Positions 12,301 to 24,318 of a stretch of DNA of 64,000 nucleotides are shown here, piece after piece. The notes under the pieces were generated by a model. That model saw only the letters and a program-made list of their open reading frames with translations. It had not been told where the DNA came from and searched no databases. The stretch lies in assembly GCA_040954595.2 (NCBI GenBank), contig CM082578.2:12834001-12898000 (forward strand), given 5' to 3'. Positions within the stretch are counted from its first letter, which is position 1; every line of letters begins with the position of its first letter. The position numbers were made by a program, and so were the translations under genes. The DNA comes from Balanoglossus misakiensis (lineage: Eukaryota; Hemichordata).

Positions 12301-15300
12301 GCGCGCCATCAACGCCCAAGGTAAAGTATTCAAGTTTGGAAAATGGAGGGTCGGGTATTGTTTATATTGAGTACATTTATGTATAGCAAAATAATCAAGT
12401 GCCGTTTTGGGGGACGGTTATACAACGGCATCTACGGTTTAAGAGTTCATGGCGAAACGGGAGGGGCTGGGGCTTGTTCAATCAAAGGGTGTCATAACAA
12501 ACAGTGGTACAGAGGTAAAATATCTCCGTTTAGAAATTTAAAAATATCGCTATTCTTTCACCACTAGTTCCCCCTTTTTATCACCACAACACTACACACC
12601 CACCCCTATGTACACCCTGTTACATGCGGTCTAATTTTAAGTTAAAATGAAAAAGGTCAGGTACTTGTTCAATTTGTATTTTTAAAAATAGTTTATATTA
12701 GACTAGTAAGAAATTTCGTTTTTCTGGGAAGGTAAAGTCTCTGATTGTCATACTTAGGCCTCGTTCAGGAAACACCTGACGCTGATAAAATCCATCACCC
12801 TGTTTAATCGTGGTAGAACTCGCAGCAAGGTACGTCGACATCAGTCTACGGGCGTAGCGGTGACGGGCGTAAATCATTAGACAAGTCATGCATATAATCG
12901 CGCACAAAGAACTACTTTCATCTTAAGTTTGCACCATATGCGATTTCTCTTATCTTTCTCACCTTTTCAGTCTTACACTATCAAGCTCATAAACTTCTAT
13001 GATTTTGTAAAAAAAAAAAAATATCGATGTCGGTAAGCAGACTTCCCGGCGGTTTGGCACACGTTGTTTCGACGAAATTCCGGTGTTTGAGGCAGCGATC
13101 CTCAGTATTGGTGATTGTGCATTTTGCTTCAAGATTTCGTCTTCGAAATGATTCGGCACCCTCTGATCTTCTCTGTTTTCATAGCCTTTGCATGGCAGCA
13201 CAATTACTGTACAGTACATAGCTATACATGTAATCATAAGCCACATTCTCGATTCTCAATGAAACTTTATAAATCTTTAGAACACAGATTAATTTACATG
13301 TAATTCCGACAAGGCTCACTGTACCTTTACCGACCGACCTACCTACATACTTCAACTACTATAAAGCTATAGATACCCACATCTTACTACAGGCCTGCCT
13401 ACCTGTCTTCCTACACCTTTCACTTTCGCACATGTTAAAATTTATTGCCAGCAGATTCAAAGGTTCTTTTGTGTTCTTTAAAGGGGCAGACATCAGTCAG
13501 TTTTCGTACCCTTACAACAGAACAGGACAAATCTGTTAATATACATTTTATATTACAATTTGTAGGGCTCTCGAAAACAACAACAGCAACAACACCATAG
13601 AGAGAAGAGACATCACCGAGTGTCGGGAGAAATTCAGGTATTACTAGTATTTATTATTAATTTGTTTATTTGTTTATTTATTCATTCATTCATTCATTCA
13701 TTCATTCGTTCATTCATTCATTCATTCATTCATTCATTCATTCATTCATTCATTCATTCATTCATTCATTCATTCATTCATTCATTCATTCATTCATTCA
13801 TTCATTCATTCATTCATTCATTTTTCTGTATAGATAGTCCGCTGGCATACGAGAATAAACTGAAAACTTGAGTCATGTCAGTGCGGGCGCCCTGAGACAC
13901 ATGATTCTTACAGTTTAACGTTCGAGTCTCGTCAGTTACAGTACTAAATTTCATATAAATGTATCGATTGTTTTAACTTGGTGTTTCTCTTCTCACTTTA
14001 GCTCCAGATGCGATACGAACCACGCACGCATGACCTTCAGATCAACATCATCCGGGCCAGAGGTCTAGCACCAAAGGACTTCAATGGCTTAGCAGATCCT
14101 TTCGTTAAAGTGTACTTACTTCCAGGGAGAAGGTATTGTGTCTAGAAGTTTATTAAAACGTTTTGAGTGCAGTGGCAGACACATGAGAAAAGGGCTTTTA
14201 CTATGGCGTAGAAAGGGGGCTCAGTGCATGGCTGTTTGTGCTGTGTCATGTTTTAATTGAACGGTGGCACAGAAATACTCACTCGAAACAGACACTTTAC
14301 TGAGGATATAACTAACAGTCACTCATGCATAAAAGAAAAGAGTGGTTTATATGGTTTATATACCATCAACTTTTTCCAACGCCATTTTCTCTGCAGTGCG
14401 GAAAACAAAAGACGGACGAAATACATCGCGAGATCGCTGAACCCGCAATGGGAGCAAGTTGTCTTTTACAGAAACATAAGTGCCACCGATTTACAGAGAA
14501 AAAGCATCGAGTTCACAGTTTGGGATTATGACAGGTTTTCACCGAATGATTTCATGGGAGAGGTAGGTCAAGTTGCTTTGTACGACATCTGACATTTAGA
14601 ACCTCTCGATCATTAAAACGTAGAAAACAAGAGAGCAGTGCTGGTTCTTTAAAGGTATACAACGCCCATCTTTTCCAGGTACTCCTTGATCTGTCTGAGA
14701 GCCAGTACCTGGACAACAGACCACGCTGGTTTCAACTGCATGAACACGATGAGAACAACAGCGCTCAACTTCCAAAGCCGAAGACTCTGTCGCCCATTCG
14801 ACAACGATCTCCCGCCAAAGTGCAAGGGCTGGTGCTGCAGAAGTGTCGCAGTCACCAGGACGTCATGGATGACCAGCTGAAGGAAAGACGGGGCAGCAGG
14901 AGCGCCGAGAAGGCGCGCTCTCTGACGCAACTGTCCCGGACGGAGAGTGACGACAGTGCCAAGGACGCCCCCTACGGTGTTGCGTCACTGAGGCCTCAGC
15001 GCCCGCACATGCCGCCATCTTTCTGGAAAGAAGGTATGGTCAAATATTGCATGTAACTTGACTGTTGGCGAAGTTTTAAAGTAGAATGCTGTACACGTAA
15101 GCTACTACTAGAATTAGAAATGGCTTAGCTTAACATAGGTATCTTGAAAAAAAAAAAAAAAGCATGTAAATAGCCACCCCGCTGACACGACGTCATCCTA
15201 TTGACTGGACAAAACCCTTCTGGTGTTCATCCTACATGCAAAACCATCTAGGCAAAATAGCCCTGCTAACACCAAAACTGGTAATGCGACTCTATTTACA

Positions 15301-18300
15301 TAAACCCACCGACACAATACAACATACATAAACCTTACTGGTTCAAAAATATCACTTGCAATTGGATTTAAAAAAAACATACATACGTCATAATACTAGC
15401 AAATAGATGCTTATAAGGTGATTATAAGATTCCTGGCAATTCAACCGCATTAAGATGTTTTACTTCAACCCTTTATTTTCCCGACGCAGTTCCTTTTAGA
15501 GAAAACAATATATAGTTGCATGGCAGACGTGAATAGGTCCTTAGAATGTAGATTTTGTGTTTGAAGACGAAACTTCAAGTGGCAAACTCCAAAGTGTCTG
15601 TCTTTAGTTGCTCCCCCCATCATCGCAAGGAAGGTAGCTTCTTTCACTCCATCCCTCCATCCTCCGCCCATCGTCATCCCGTTTGCATCACGCCTCTGTC
15701 TTTAGCGCTTGCGCAGTTGCCACGTTGCACTTAGGCTTTTAGACTTCACATGTTGATGTACTTCACTCGTTCTTCTCAACCAACAGTCATCAGTTTCTTC
15801 ATGTTTTTAACGCCTCTGTTGTAGTTCGCTCGTTCGTCTGTTGGTTTGTTGCTTCCTTTCATCAGTAATCATTTTCACCAATGTTTGTATATTTTGACGC
15901 AACCATGGCAACCATGCAGCATTTTAGCACAGTCACTTCGCCAAGACTTGTACAGGTAACTACGCCCTCTAGCCACATAGTGCTTGGAAATCGGTCGATG
16001 ACGATGTTGTTCTATTTTGTATGGTTACTAACCGAATGGCAAATCCTTAAAAAATGTCTGATAGTTTGATTAATTGACTAGCTGCATGTCACTCCCCTAA
16101 CCCCTCCCTTTCGTAGATACTGTCTGATTTTTTAAGTTAAAACACCGGTGACTGTGTTCCTCTGGAGCTCACAAATTGTCTTTCCTGCTCATGATGACAT
16201 TTTGCTGTGTGGCATTAAAACTGTCGCTTGGCACTTCAAGGACTCGTTTCCTCATTTCTCCCCACCATGCATTTGTCAAGTGTCGTCAGTGTAGAATAAA
16301 TAGCACATAACACGGGGCATGTTTGTGTGAACTAATTTGGCCCGACTCTAAATAATGGTGTCGCATGATAAAGTCGAGTGCAAGAATGCCAACCGTTCCT
16401 CCATACCTAACGAAATTCATGACATGTGCTCCGATTTCACTCCTGTCCACCATGCACTGGTATAGGCGTCGTCCCAATCTCCAACCCACCATCATTAGTT
16501 CACGAAACATGAGTCGGAAATTCTACCTTGTCTGCCTATGTTGTGGTGTCTGTCATGTCCGCTTTTATTTCGGATGGGGGGAGGATTGTCCCCGAATCGC
16601 CTCATTCATATCATATGCCCTGGTGTCTCTCCGTCTCGTTTAGATCACTCCGCCAGGCCAACTGCAAACATAGTGAGAAAAGAGAGTCACACAGACATAG
16701 ATCGGCCCACCAACGCCACAACCACCACCACCACAACATGCTCATCAGCGACAGCAGGAAAGAGAATTGCCGCCAAAGAGAGCGTTCACAGCGCCACTTT
16801 CCCGCCCACTACGTCGACTAGCGCAGTGATACACCCGCCACCTGCCGCCGCTGCACGGAAAGCTTACTCGGCCGATGAACCTCGCGACGCTGCCCACGCG
16901 GCGCTCGCAGCCGCCGAAGAAGTTGTGAGGCAATTACAACCAGGTGACTCATCGTATAATGTGGCCGTAGCTTTGTAGTTCATCCGTAGTTAGAGAAACT
17001 CGAGCAACTTTCGCTTGCCTGACGCCATGGCTTGATCTTTTGGGTTCAGTAGTCGGTTTACTTATTTCATTTTTATTTTATTTTACATGTGGCGTTTTAT
17101 TTATTTTGCACCTTTTTCGTTCCAGCTCATCACATATATCGCTAAACACCAACTGTCAATCATATTTTCCATGAACAATGTTTGCCAAGTTAGCTCATCT
17201 AAATAGGCGAATTAGACAATATTGTAGTTTTAGAAAGTTAACACTTTAAAACATAACATAATAAGTACGATAGCACCACTTTTAGGAATTTGTACTTTAT
17301 GCAAATCATCTGTATTTGCCTTCTGTGTGTGTATTTGCAGCCCTTTCGGGGGGCAGCACTCGAAGCTACACCGACAGTCCCCTACAGCAGCGGAAGAGTT
17401 ATATCGGCGATGACGTGGCAGCGGCAGGTGGTTACACCGTATCATCTATCCCTATTCCCATGAGGAGAACTTTGTCTGCCGGCGACACAACACCTTCACT
17501 GGAGCACCTCGCAAGAAATAGCCGAATAAAAAGAAAGGTTGGTATTTTTTTCTTTATTTAAAAATAGAATATTGTGTTACACCTTTTGTGTCTGCTATTC
17601 ATCACCAAAGTACTGCAGGGAGTGTTCCTTCTTATTAAAATATTCATCGCAGATGCTGTATGTATTTCCATCGTTTTCTGTTTAATTGAGAGCGGATAAC
17701 CTTTTCAAAAAGAGGGACATACATCGGACTGGGACCCACCTATGTTCTCAGGTAAGGGAAGGAGCTTTAGTGTGAGTAATTACGCTGCATCTGAATAGTA
17801 GCTCACTGACTTTTTTTTCCACTGCGACAGCCACACTACGGATCCAGCGACACCACGGACAGCAGCAACATGAGTACGCCGCGATCCAGCAGGCAGAGCA
17901 GCCGGGAGCGGGGACAGCCAAGATCGTCGCCTGTCAGGAGTGTGAAGAAAGAGACAGCGGACAACACCACAAGTGCCAGATCATCTTACTACTACACGGC
18001 GGATTCCAGACCAGCATCGAGTACGTTCGGGTTCATTTTAATTTGCCTGTATCTGTCTCTGGATGTCACGTCGTCGTTTGTTTATATATCTGTCTGTCTG
18101 CCCGTCTGTCTGTCTGTCTGTCTGCCCGTCTGCTTGTTTGAAATTATACACTAATGTACGGTGTTGGCTCGTGTTTTTGAAATGTAGCCAACTATGGGAA
18201 AGCTGATAGTTATCACATGCCACCACTGCAACCGATTCCGACGACACAGAGTTACTATGGTTACGATCCCAGCATAAGCATCACTACTGATACCACTTAC

Positions 18301-21300
18301 CTAAGCCAATCACAGGGCGGCAGAAAGACTCCGAGGTAGGGCAACCCTATTGCGTCTGCTCGTTTGCTGCCATGTGCAGAAAAAGACGGCATAGATGTAA
18401 ATCGCTAGATGCTGATCATATTATATAGTTTTCACTTCGCTTAATGGCATCAAATGCTGCATGGGCTCTTCTTATGATTCACACCTATGTCATGCCCTTT
18501 GTGTGACCTCCAATTTCCTGAAACTGTGGCCCCTTTTACGACAACTGATCTTTCATCGCGATTGGGCTTTGAAATCACACTTTACTATACATTTTCAGAT
18601 ATAGTTCACTGTTGTGACAAGCCCTCGCTTCGACATGAACGCTGTTTGCTTCATTTTATCATTGGGTTGTACTGTTGTGCCTGAATTAACATGGTCGACA
18701 GTGTGGGTAACGGGAACTGCGGTTGGAAATTTTAAGTGACTATGAACACAGTTGACATGAATATTTTTAAACGGTGACCGGTTATGGCGATGTTTGAAAC
18801 ATGAGTGGTAATTTAAATGAGCATGGTTGGATATATGTCAGTGGATAAAAAGGGTGGAGAAGGTCGGTTCATGAAAATAGATGGAGAGGCTCATGGATTA
18901 TGAGTGAATTAGCTAAAGACCATGCACATGCTTTAAAACACGGTGATTTCCATGAAAGAACACACGAGGGCAACAGAGTTGTTAACGTCGACCGACGACC
19001 ATTTATTGCAGTCACCGTCGGAGTCACCACCGCAGTAGCCACGAGAGACCGAAGTCGAGTTCTATGGGAGCCGAACAATTCCCGGTCACAGAAAAGACTG
19101 TAGAAGGCTCGGTCCGATCGCTACCAAGTGACACATCAAGATATTCGCCCAGTAAGTATAGAACACACGGCGCATGCCCCTGAAACATAGCTCCGTTCTC
19201 TTGTATGGGTCATCAATTTTTCATTGCTGCAACAAATACATGCATTCGGGCAATAGTGTGAGGTCACAATAGCGATGATACTCTTCCCTAGTATAATATT
19301 ATGCACGTACATCAATTGTCGTCGATAATTAAAACATTCGTTCTGGTAAACGCGAAGATGACGACTTTCAAAGTGTTTTTTTTTCTTCACCGCAGGAAAA
19401 ACTGTTTCAATCGAAGACAGTAGATACGGAAGCCATGAGATCCAAGCAGCTGATAGAAGGTGACTTTCTCTCAAAAGATTTTATCAGAAGAGGGCCCCAT
19501 TTTCAAAACCTTTATAAAGAAAATGACCCATCCCCAAATCCCCTCTGTTAAATGTATGGGACCGAATTTACACATTAGGTAAACTAAATAATAATTTTGC
19601 AAACGACAAGATTACACGCCCAGTAACAATCGCATGCATGCCACAAACCTACTTTATTATTCCAGTACATTGGTGCTGTCATGCGACTAGTCTGCCACGG
19701 GCACTAGCTTTTGCGCGTACCAAGCTATTTGACATCGGCTGTTTTTCATGACGAGTCACATAACACCGGTGCATTCAGTTGGCTTTGATCACCATTGATA
19801 GTAGTGTATGCATTATTTAAACCACTTCGAAATATGAAACCTGTTGTCACATTCGATGGTTCTGATGACAGTGTATTCTCCACTTGTCTCCTGTCGGGAG
19901 TATCGTCTAACCGAGCTGATATTCAAATTTGCATCACAGTGAAACTCCTTGGATTGTTCGCCAACCGCCGGATGGACACGAACTCAACATGCATCAAAAG
20001 GCAGCAATGTACACTCGAATGTTGCTGGCCGACCTTGGACCCGGACAGGTCATCGACCCTGAAATGCCAAGTAAGCGATTGAATCGGCTGCTCGTAATAC
20101 TATATAGATGTTACACTAATTCATGAAACATGATTATCAACATAATCATAGGTGTGCTTTAAGCGATGTTGCGTAGTTTATTGCGTCATTCATGACACGA
20201 GGATCTTCACGATGATTCATCGTCAACCTTTAAGTATGTCTATCATATTAACAGTGACTGACCACGGGTAACGCCTTGCAGAAATATTTCAAAATATATT
20301 CGAAATGAATTTAACAATCAAATCTACCCGGTTTACTGTTACAAGGTCTGGAACTTACATGTCGTGACGTATTGGACAGAGAATTTCATTTTATTGCACT
20401 CTTGCAATATTTTGCTGTGCTAAGTTATAGAAAACTAACAAGTCTCACATTTTCACCAAATTTACCGCACTGTAGTGGACATTAGATACCCTTTTTGACA
20501 GATACATATTCGTTTTGAAGAAAAACCTGTTTATTTCATCGACACAAGATGCGTTTTTTCTTTATTGTTGTTTATCCCTACTGACCTAACCGACATCGTG
20601 GTTGACATCTTTCCTTTTCCTGGTCCAACCATTTACCAACCGCCATTCTAACCATACCACCATCGTCATATCGTTTCTACAAGGGCAATGTAAAGCCACC
20701 TTTTTGAAGAAAGGTAAAGCAAATCTAAGTACCTCTCACGTAGAAAGAATAAAAAAGGTCGCCTCGTTGCTCGTTTACATTCCATTTCATTTTCTGCACG
20801 TGCATGACCCACGTACCGCACAGCATGCTGGGACTTTGTCCAGAAGGATACCTCTGTCCAGGGTATAAGGATACCTATGTCCAGGGTATACATGGGTTGC
20901 CGTTGTGCATGCTTGACGGTGTCACACCTCACGTTCAACTTCACCATCCATACTAACATCTCACCCTTGCCACAGGGTCTTGCATGGAATGTGCATATAG
21001 TTTTGAATTGACAGTGTTTTTGCTGATTTGTATACTGCCACCATTCGTTCTATTTGTGTGTTTCTTTCGTGGAGAGAATTAAGTGTTTGGTTTTGAATAA
21101 ACGGATCGGAAACGCGTTGTATTCTGGGGAGAGCGATACGAAAACTAACCGAGGGCATCGCTCAGTTTTCGCAGTTTGCAAATTGGCGCCATTGAGATCT
21201 GCAGCGAATAATCTGGTTTGGTGACATACAGTCAGTGGTTAGAGCAATAAAGCCAGACTTGCAATTTATAGACCACAGAACATTTCTTCAACAAAACTTT

Positions 21301-22421
21301 GATTGGTATGAAGCAATTACCAAATGCAAGTACTAGTACTATTAACATACGACAAAATCACGTCAGAACCATAACATACACTGTGGTTTGCTGAAATTCT
21401 ACATTATAATTGCGCGAGTGCGTTCGTGTCTGTATGGTTCTATTGTCACAATATGCTGGTAAACATGGGGTTTCCACTCCAACTGTTGACGTGATTTGCC
21501 TGGCTCTTGGTGTAGATGCATGAAAGAGGAGTGATTAACAACGGACCTTTCTATCATTAAAATAACATCTGTACAGCTAATGCAGAAATGACCGGTGAAA
21601 TCAAACTGGTCCTCAGGAAGGAGGTGAAATTGGACGGTGACATACTCTACGTTGAAATCGTGCAAGCCAGGAAGATCACGTACAAGTTTAAGGTCACGGA
21701 TCATTTACCAGGTAGCGCATGTAATCATATTTCAACCTTGTCGCATAATGATGCTTTTTGTCTCAAGCGTCAGTTTCTGGAATATTTTTATTTGATACAT
21801 AAATAATTTTATCTCCTTGCTATGAGTTTGATGCAGAGGTTTAATACATTTTGTGTAATAATAAATTTATACACCAACAGATCTATACGTGAAAGCATAC
21901 TTGGTCGTCGGTAATAAAAGGGTCGCAAAGAAGAAAACGAGAATATGTAAACATGATCTCGAACCCACCTTCAATGAAATATTTCAGTACAACACAAGTA
22001 TCAAAGGACTGGCTTTACAGGTATAAAATATACTTTATTCTATTTCTCTACATACTACAGATGTAACACATGTACAATCATGCGCATATCATCATCTCAT
22101 TATCTTCATCATCAACAACGTCGTCGTCGTCGTCGTCGTCGTCGTTGTTGTTGTTGATGTTGTTGTTATAAAAAATAACAGTAACATGTAAAGTACACAC
22201 GGACGGTGGAAAATTTTCCCTCGTGTGTTTGATATTTATTTCTCATGTAATTGTAGATTATGCTGTGGGCCGATGGTGGCCGGTTTGGGCGAAATATCTT
22301 AGTCGGAGAAGCACTGATATGGCTGGATACGGTGAATTTTTGTCTGGGGCCGGTTGACGGTTGGTACAAACTTTTCCTGTCGCCCCACTCGTCGTCAAAG
22401 GGTACTGTGAGGACCCCGTGA
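246..22421 (+). CDS. PCLO: Piccolo/Fife-type presynaptic active-zone scaffold (5' end outside window)
   Basis: Large cytoplasmic scaffold of the presynaptic active zone; in the Piccolo/Fife/RIM family these proteins organise vesicle docking, calcium channels and release. Exons read from GT-AG sites with consistent phase: 246-383, 1587-1638, 2095-6275, 6696-8231, 8531-9166, 9261-9393, 9842-9916, 10112-10242, 10568-10661, 11438-11669, 11826-11926, 12121-12320, 13566-13637, 14002-14132, 14397-14562, 14679-15033, 16644-16943, 17341-17537, 17831-18020, 18188-18335, 19012-19151, 19396-19459, 19940-20070, 21586-21711, 21881-22020, 22257-22421. They sum to 9,834 nt (3,277 codons plus TGA). Domain order: zinc-finger half, long disordered region, coiled coil, PDZ, C2A, C2B. 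The PDZ ([20 protein letters not shown]) and the GEIQLQ lead into C2A are closer to Piccolo than to RIM as I remember them. The acceptor at 8530 and the donor at 1638 are the least certain sites. The start codon lies upstream of the window. Confidence 0.85.
384..1586 (+). other. Scaffold gene intron
   Basis: Donor GCG|GTACGT to acceptor TTTCAG. It holds the ATTC microsatellite at 1436-1514; otherwise nothing recognised. Confidence 0.6.
1436..1514. repeat. (ATTC)n microsatellite
   Basis: About 19 uninterrupted tetranucleotide units, ending about 70 bp before the acceptor of the 1587 exon. Confidence 0.97.
1587..1638 (+). CDS. PCLO: Exon: short serine-rich linker with a second possible donor
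   Basis: Acceptor TTTCAG ends at 1586. The exon reads [18 protein letters not shown] and leaves one base of a glycine codon, matching the next exon, which begins with two bases at 2095. The preferred donor is GCAG|GTGAGG at 1638/1639. The frame stays open and high in GC beyond it, and a second phase-compatible donor, CGAG|GTTCGT, sits at 1716/1717. Using that one would add exactly 78 nt (26 residues) without changing frame. Confidence 0.65.
2095..6275 (+). CDS. PCLO: Giant 4.18-kb exon encoding disordered, repeat-bearing scaffold region
   Basis: The exon starts after TTTTGCAG at 2094 and ends at AGCAGCAGG|GTAAGT (6275/6276), in frame throughout. It encodes about 1,393 residues rich in Ser, Thr, Pro, Lys and Glu, with no recognised globular domain and many SP/TP and PxxP-like sites, as expected of the intrinsically disordered centre of Piccolo/Bassoon/Fife-class scaffolds. 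Two internal repeats stand out: a twin acidic-amphipathic motif near 2404-2520 ([12 protein letters not shown] and [12 protein letters not shown]) and a five-fold motif of the type TAMGTSFD between about 5299 and 5880. A later [15 protein letters not shown] segment leads into an acidic patch near 6100. An upstream in-frame methionine at 2007 lies in the intron before the acceptor and is not needed. Confidence 0.8.
6696..8231 (+). CDS. PCLO: Exon: basic, proline- and lysine-rich linker of scaffold
   Basis: Acceptor CTTTTTACAG ends at 6695 and the donor is GAGATA|GTAAGT at 8231/8232; 1,536 nt, phase 0 at both ends. It encodes a helical stretch with coiled-coil character early on ([20 protein letters not shown]) and later a charged segment ([18 protein letters not shown]). 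Between about 7530 and 7690 there are three copies of a (K)RxSPT(K/Q) unit separated by KQTE. High-GC coding composition and an uninterrupted frame support it. I know of no catalytic role; it is probably a binding-site-rich linker. Confidence 0.8.
8531..9166 (+). CDS. PCLO: Exon: coiled-coil segment upstream of PDZ
   Basis: Phase 0 exon of 212 codons ending at AAACAG|GTATGT. It opens with a strongly charged helical stretch ([20 protein letters not shown], then [14 protein letters not shown]) that has coiled-coil heptad character, then changes to serine-rich sequence with SYDDKL and SSFNSSSDD patches. The acceptor GGAAATAAAG is poor in pyrimidines near the junction, so the left edge could differ by a few codons. 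Coiled coils in this family mediate binding to ELKS/Munc13-like partners; the partner here is an inference. Confidence 0.7.
9527..9594. mobile_element. Short foldback element, MITE-like
   Basis: TAGTCTGGCCCCAGACCAG at the left is mirrored by CTGGTCTGGAACCAGGCTA at the right, giving imperfect terminal inverted repeats of about 24 bp around a short AT-rich core (68 bp in all). It lies inside an intron of the scaffold gene. A non-autonomous DNA transposon remnant is the simplest explanation. Confidence 0.6.
10568..11669 (+). CDS. PCLO: Two exons forming the PDZ domain
   Basis: Exons 10568-10661 and 11438-11669 join to give [10 protein letters not shown] followed by [44 protein letters not shown] and [11 protein letters not shown]. 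The [10 protein letters not shown] carboxylate-binding loop, the GAYI strand, the GDxVxEWNG turn and the EEV helix are the standard PDZ landmarks in the order seen in Piccolo and RIM. Intron 10662-11437 splits the domain just before the binding loop. In the family this PDZ binds C-terminal peptides of active-zone partners such as ELKS/CAST. Confidence 0.9.
10662..11437 (+). other. Scaffold gene intron inside PDZ domain
   Basis: 776-bp intron between the two PDZ exons. No element or exon recognised; one 96-codon antisense frame has no recognisable features. Confidence 0.6.
12321..13565 (+). other. Scaffold gene intron
   Basis: 1.2-kb intron. Includes TTTAAAGGGGCAGAC at about 13479, resembling the end motif of the 55661 hairpin. 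Nothing else recognised. Confidence 0.55.
13566..15033 (+). CDS. PCLO: Four exons forming the C2A domain, calcium-site residues present
   Basis: Exons 13566-13637, 14002-14132, 14397-14562 and 14679-15033. The domain starts at VSGEIQLQMRYEP and runs through [49 protein letters not shown] and [18 protein letters not shown] to [15 protein letters not shown]. Loop 1 carries two aspartates (KDF, ADP) and loop 3 carries three ([10 protein letters not shown]), the five-Asp set that binds calcium in synaptotagmin-like C2 domains. RIM C2A lacks this set whereas Piccolo C2A has it, which supports the Piccolo/Fife assignment. A short CAG/CAA run (QQQQQH) precedes the domain at about 13578. Confidence 0.9.
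13681..13821. repeat. (ATTC)n microsatellite
   Basis: About 35 units with one interruption (TTCG), beginning about 43 bp after the donor of the 13566-13637 exon and preceded by TTTA units. Confidence 0.97.
15034..16643 (+). other. Scaffold gene intron
   Basis: 1.6-kb intron. A splice-like pair around 15919-15954 was tested as an exon and does not fit the frame. Nothing else recognised. Confidence 0.5.
18089..18132. repeat. (TCTG)n-rich tract
   Basis: TCTGTCTG units interrupted by TGCCCG, in a scaffold gene intron. Confidence 0.85.
20071..21585 (+). other. Scaffold gene intron before C2B
   Basis: 1.5-kb intron. AAGGATACCTCTGTCCAGGG and a near copy occur in tandem at about 20843-20890. No exon recognised. 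Confidence 0.55.
21586..22421 (+). CDS. PCLO: Terminal three exons: C2B domain and stop
   Basis: Exons 21586-21711, 21881-22020 and 22257-22421 encode [73 protein letters not shown] and [13 protein letters not shown]. The terminal WYKLF is the hallmark of RIM/Piccolo C2B domains. The calcium loops keep only isolated aspartates, so calcium-independent function is likely. TGA at 22419-22421 is nine codons after LSP. The + strand beyond is AT-rich and non-coding. Confidence 0.88.
22119..22167. repeat. (GTC)n/(GTT)n trinucleotide tract
   Basis: Nine or more CGT units turning into GTT units, inside the last intron of the scaffold gene. Confidence 0.9.
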
Positions 22422-24251
22422 TATGATCGCTGCGTTATCGCCGCCGTCGCTTTTGATCGCAGAGTTTGCACTTTCTTCGTACTCTGTCGTTTTGTAGTGA
22501 ATATCGACTGCTGACTTTGTTCCGGGATGGATGATGTGGAAATTCAGTGCCTGTAGTACCAAACTACCATGTCAACACGTGGTAACTTTAATAGCAACAA
22601 GTATTGGCTGGCAAAATCAAGACAAGTCTGCGCACACTCACGACGCCAGCTGTGCGTTACCCTAGAGTAACGCTCGGTGTAGGATTCTATCGAAGGGTTG
22701 CAAATGAATTCATTTTCGGACATTTTTTTCGCAATCGTCGGTGCAGAACAAGATTCTAAACATTGCAAGTGTGAATGCGGGTGCGTGTGGAACCGTGGGT
22801 CGATCTGACATTCGAATTCTATATCGTTTCCCCACATATCTCATTTTAACTTTTAAAGTTATACCAAAACCACTGGTTTTATCATACATACTGAATTCTT
22901 AAAAACTCAAATATGACTTTCTATACAGTTGGACTTCACTTTTAATGACAAGTTCTTGGCGGACTAGACTGTGACTAAAACCCGCGAGCATTGATAAATA
23001 ATTACATTGGGTTGAGAAATGCATGCATTAATTGCTAGGTTAGTATTTGGCTGACAAATACTAAGTATTACTCTTAGATTATTACTTTTCCTCTTCGACT
23101 CCTCTCGGAGATGTCAGGATGCCTTATGATACTTTAGAAATTAAGTGAAGTAAATTGAAATCTAAGCTGTTTTTATCGTGTACTGAAGAACAATAGAATA
23201 ATGCATGATGGACGTAAACAGAACACAAGCGATCTTACTCTTCAAAGTGCGATCATGTGTGTACATGTATTTTTACATGTAACGTTTTGTACATAAAAAA
23301 TCTCAAATCCTAAATACATTTAATAATTGTTCAAGTTAAATTGTATATCAAATAATTGTGTCTTACCGTGTCAAGCTCGTTGCGTCATTAATAGCAGAGC
23401 TGTTATTCAGAGAACTCAGTCACGTAAGGTTCATATGTCTCTCAAGGAAATACAGGTTTCGAGAAAATGGAACATGTCACTATAATAGCACGCCCTCGTG
23501 TTTGATGTATTGGAGATGTTTATATAACAAGTTTTTGTTATGTTTTGTAATGTGTCATTGTTGACTCTATAATTGTAATATTTCATCATTGAAATTAATT
23601 TTAATATTTATGTAAATGTTTGTACAGCCTTAGGAAATTTATGTGCTAACCGCATAACCAATAATATGAATATTAATCAAGACCATTGGAACTTTTTTTG
23701 TGTATACTTAATTATCCGAATTGATTAACATTTACAACAGGAAAATCTTTGTTACCATGTGTTGTGTGACTCCTGTTAACACACTCTAAAGAAGCTTTAT
23801 AATATGCAGTTGAAATATTGCTAAGCACCTGCAGCGTAATTTAGTTTTGTAGCAAGCGCCATGTTGTTTTATCACTGTCGCCATGAACAGTTATTTTTAT
23901 TTAATTTTTAATGTGCGATTTAAATATTTTTGTCATCTGTATATATTTTTGGAGTTAAGTTTTTCTTACGTTCGTAATGATTATTTTCTTGCGGACCCCT
24001 AAATGTACCATTCTGCTTATATAATATTTCGTCGATTTCACACGAGCAAATGGAACATTAAGATAAAAAATTAAATATGCACATATAATATTATTTTTAT
24101 AAGTTTTCAAATTATATTCATACGGTCAATTTTGTTACATCAAGTTCCATCATCCTGTGGAAGTATATGAACCAACTGCCAGTTGAAGGTAAAGTTAATG
24201 TCTACCTCTCTGTATTTATTTAATTGTTTACTTATCTATTTATTTATCTAT

Positions 24252-24318
<67 letters not shown>

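Noticed and set aside
13620-13871. Open frame of repeated FIHS residues
   Set aside because: It is the translation of the (ATTC)n microsatellite.
15919-15954. 36-nt segment flanked by AG and GTAACT as a microexon
   Set aside because: Read in the phase required by the neighbouring exons it contains a TAG stop, and the other acceptors nearby do not preserve the frame.
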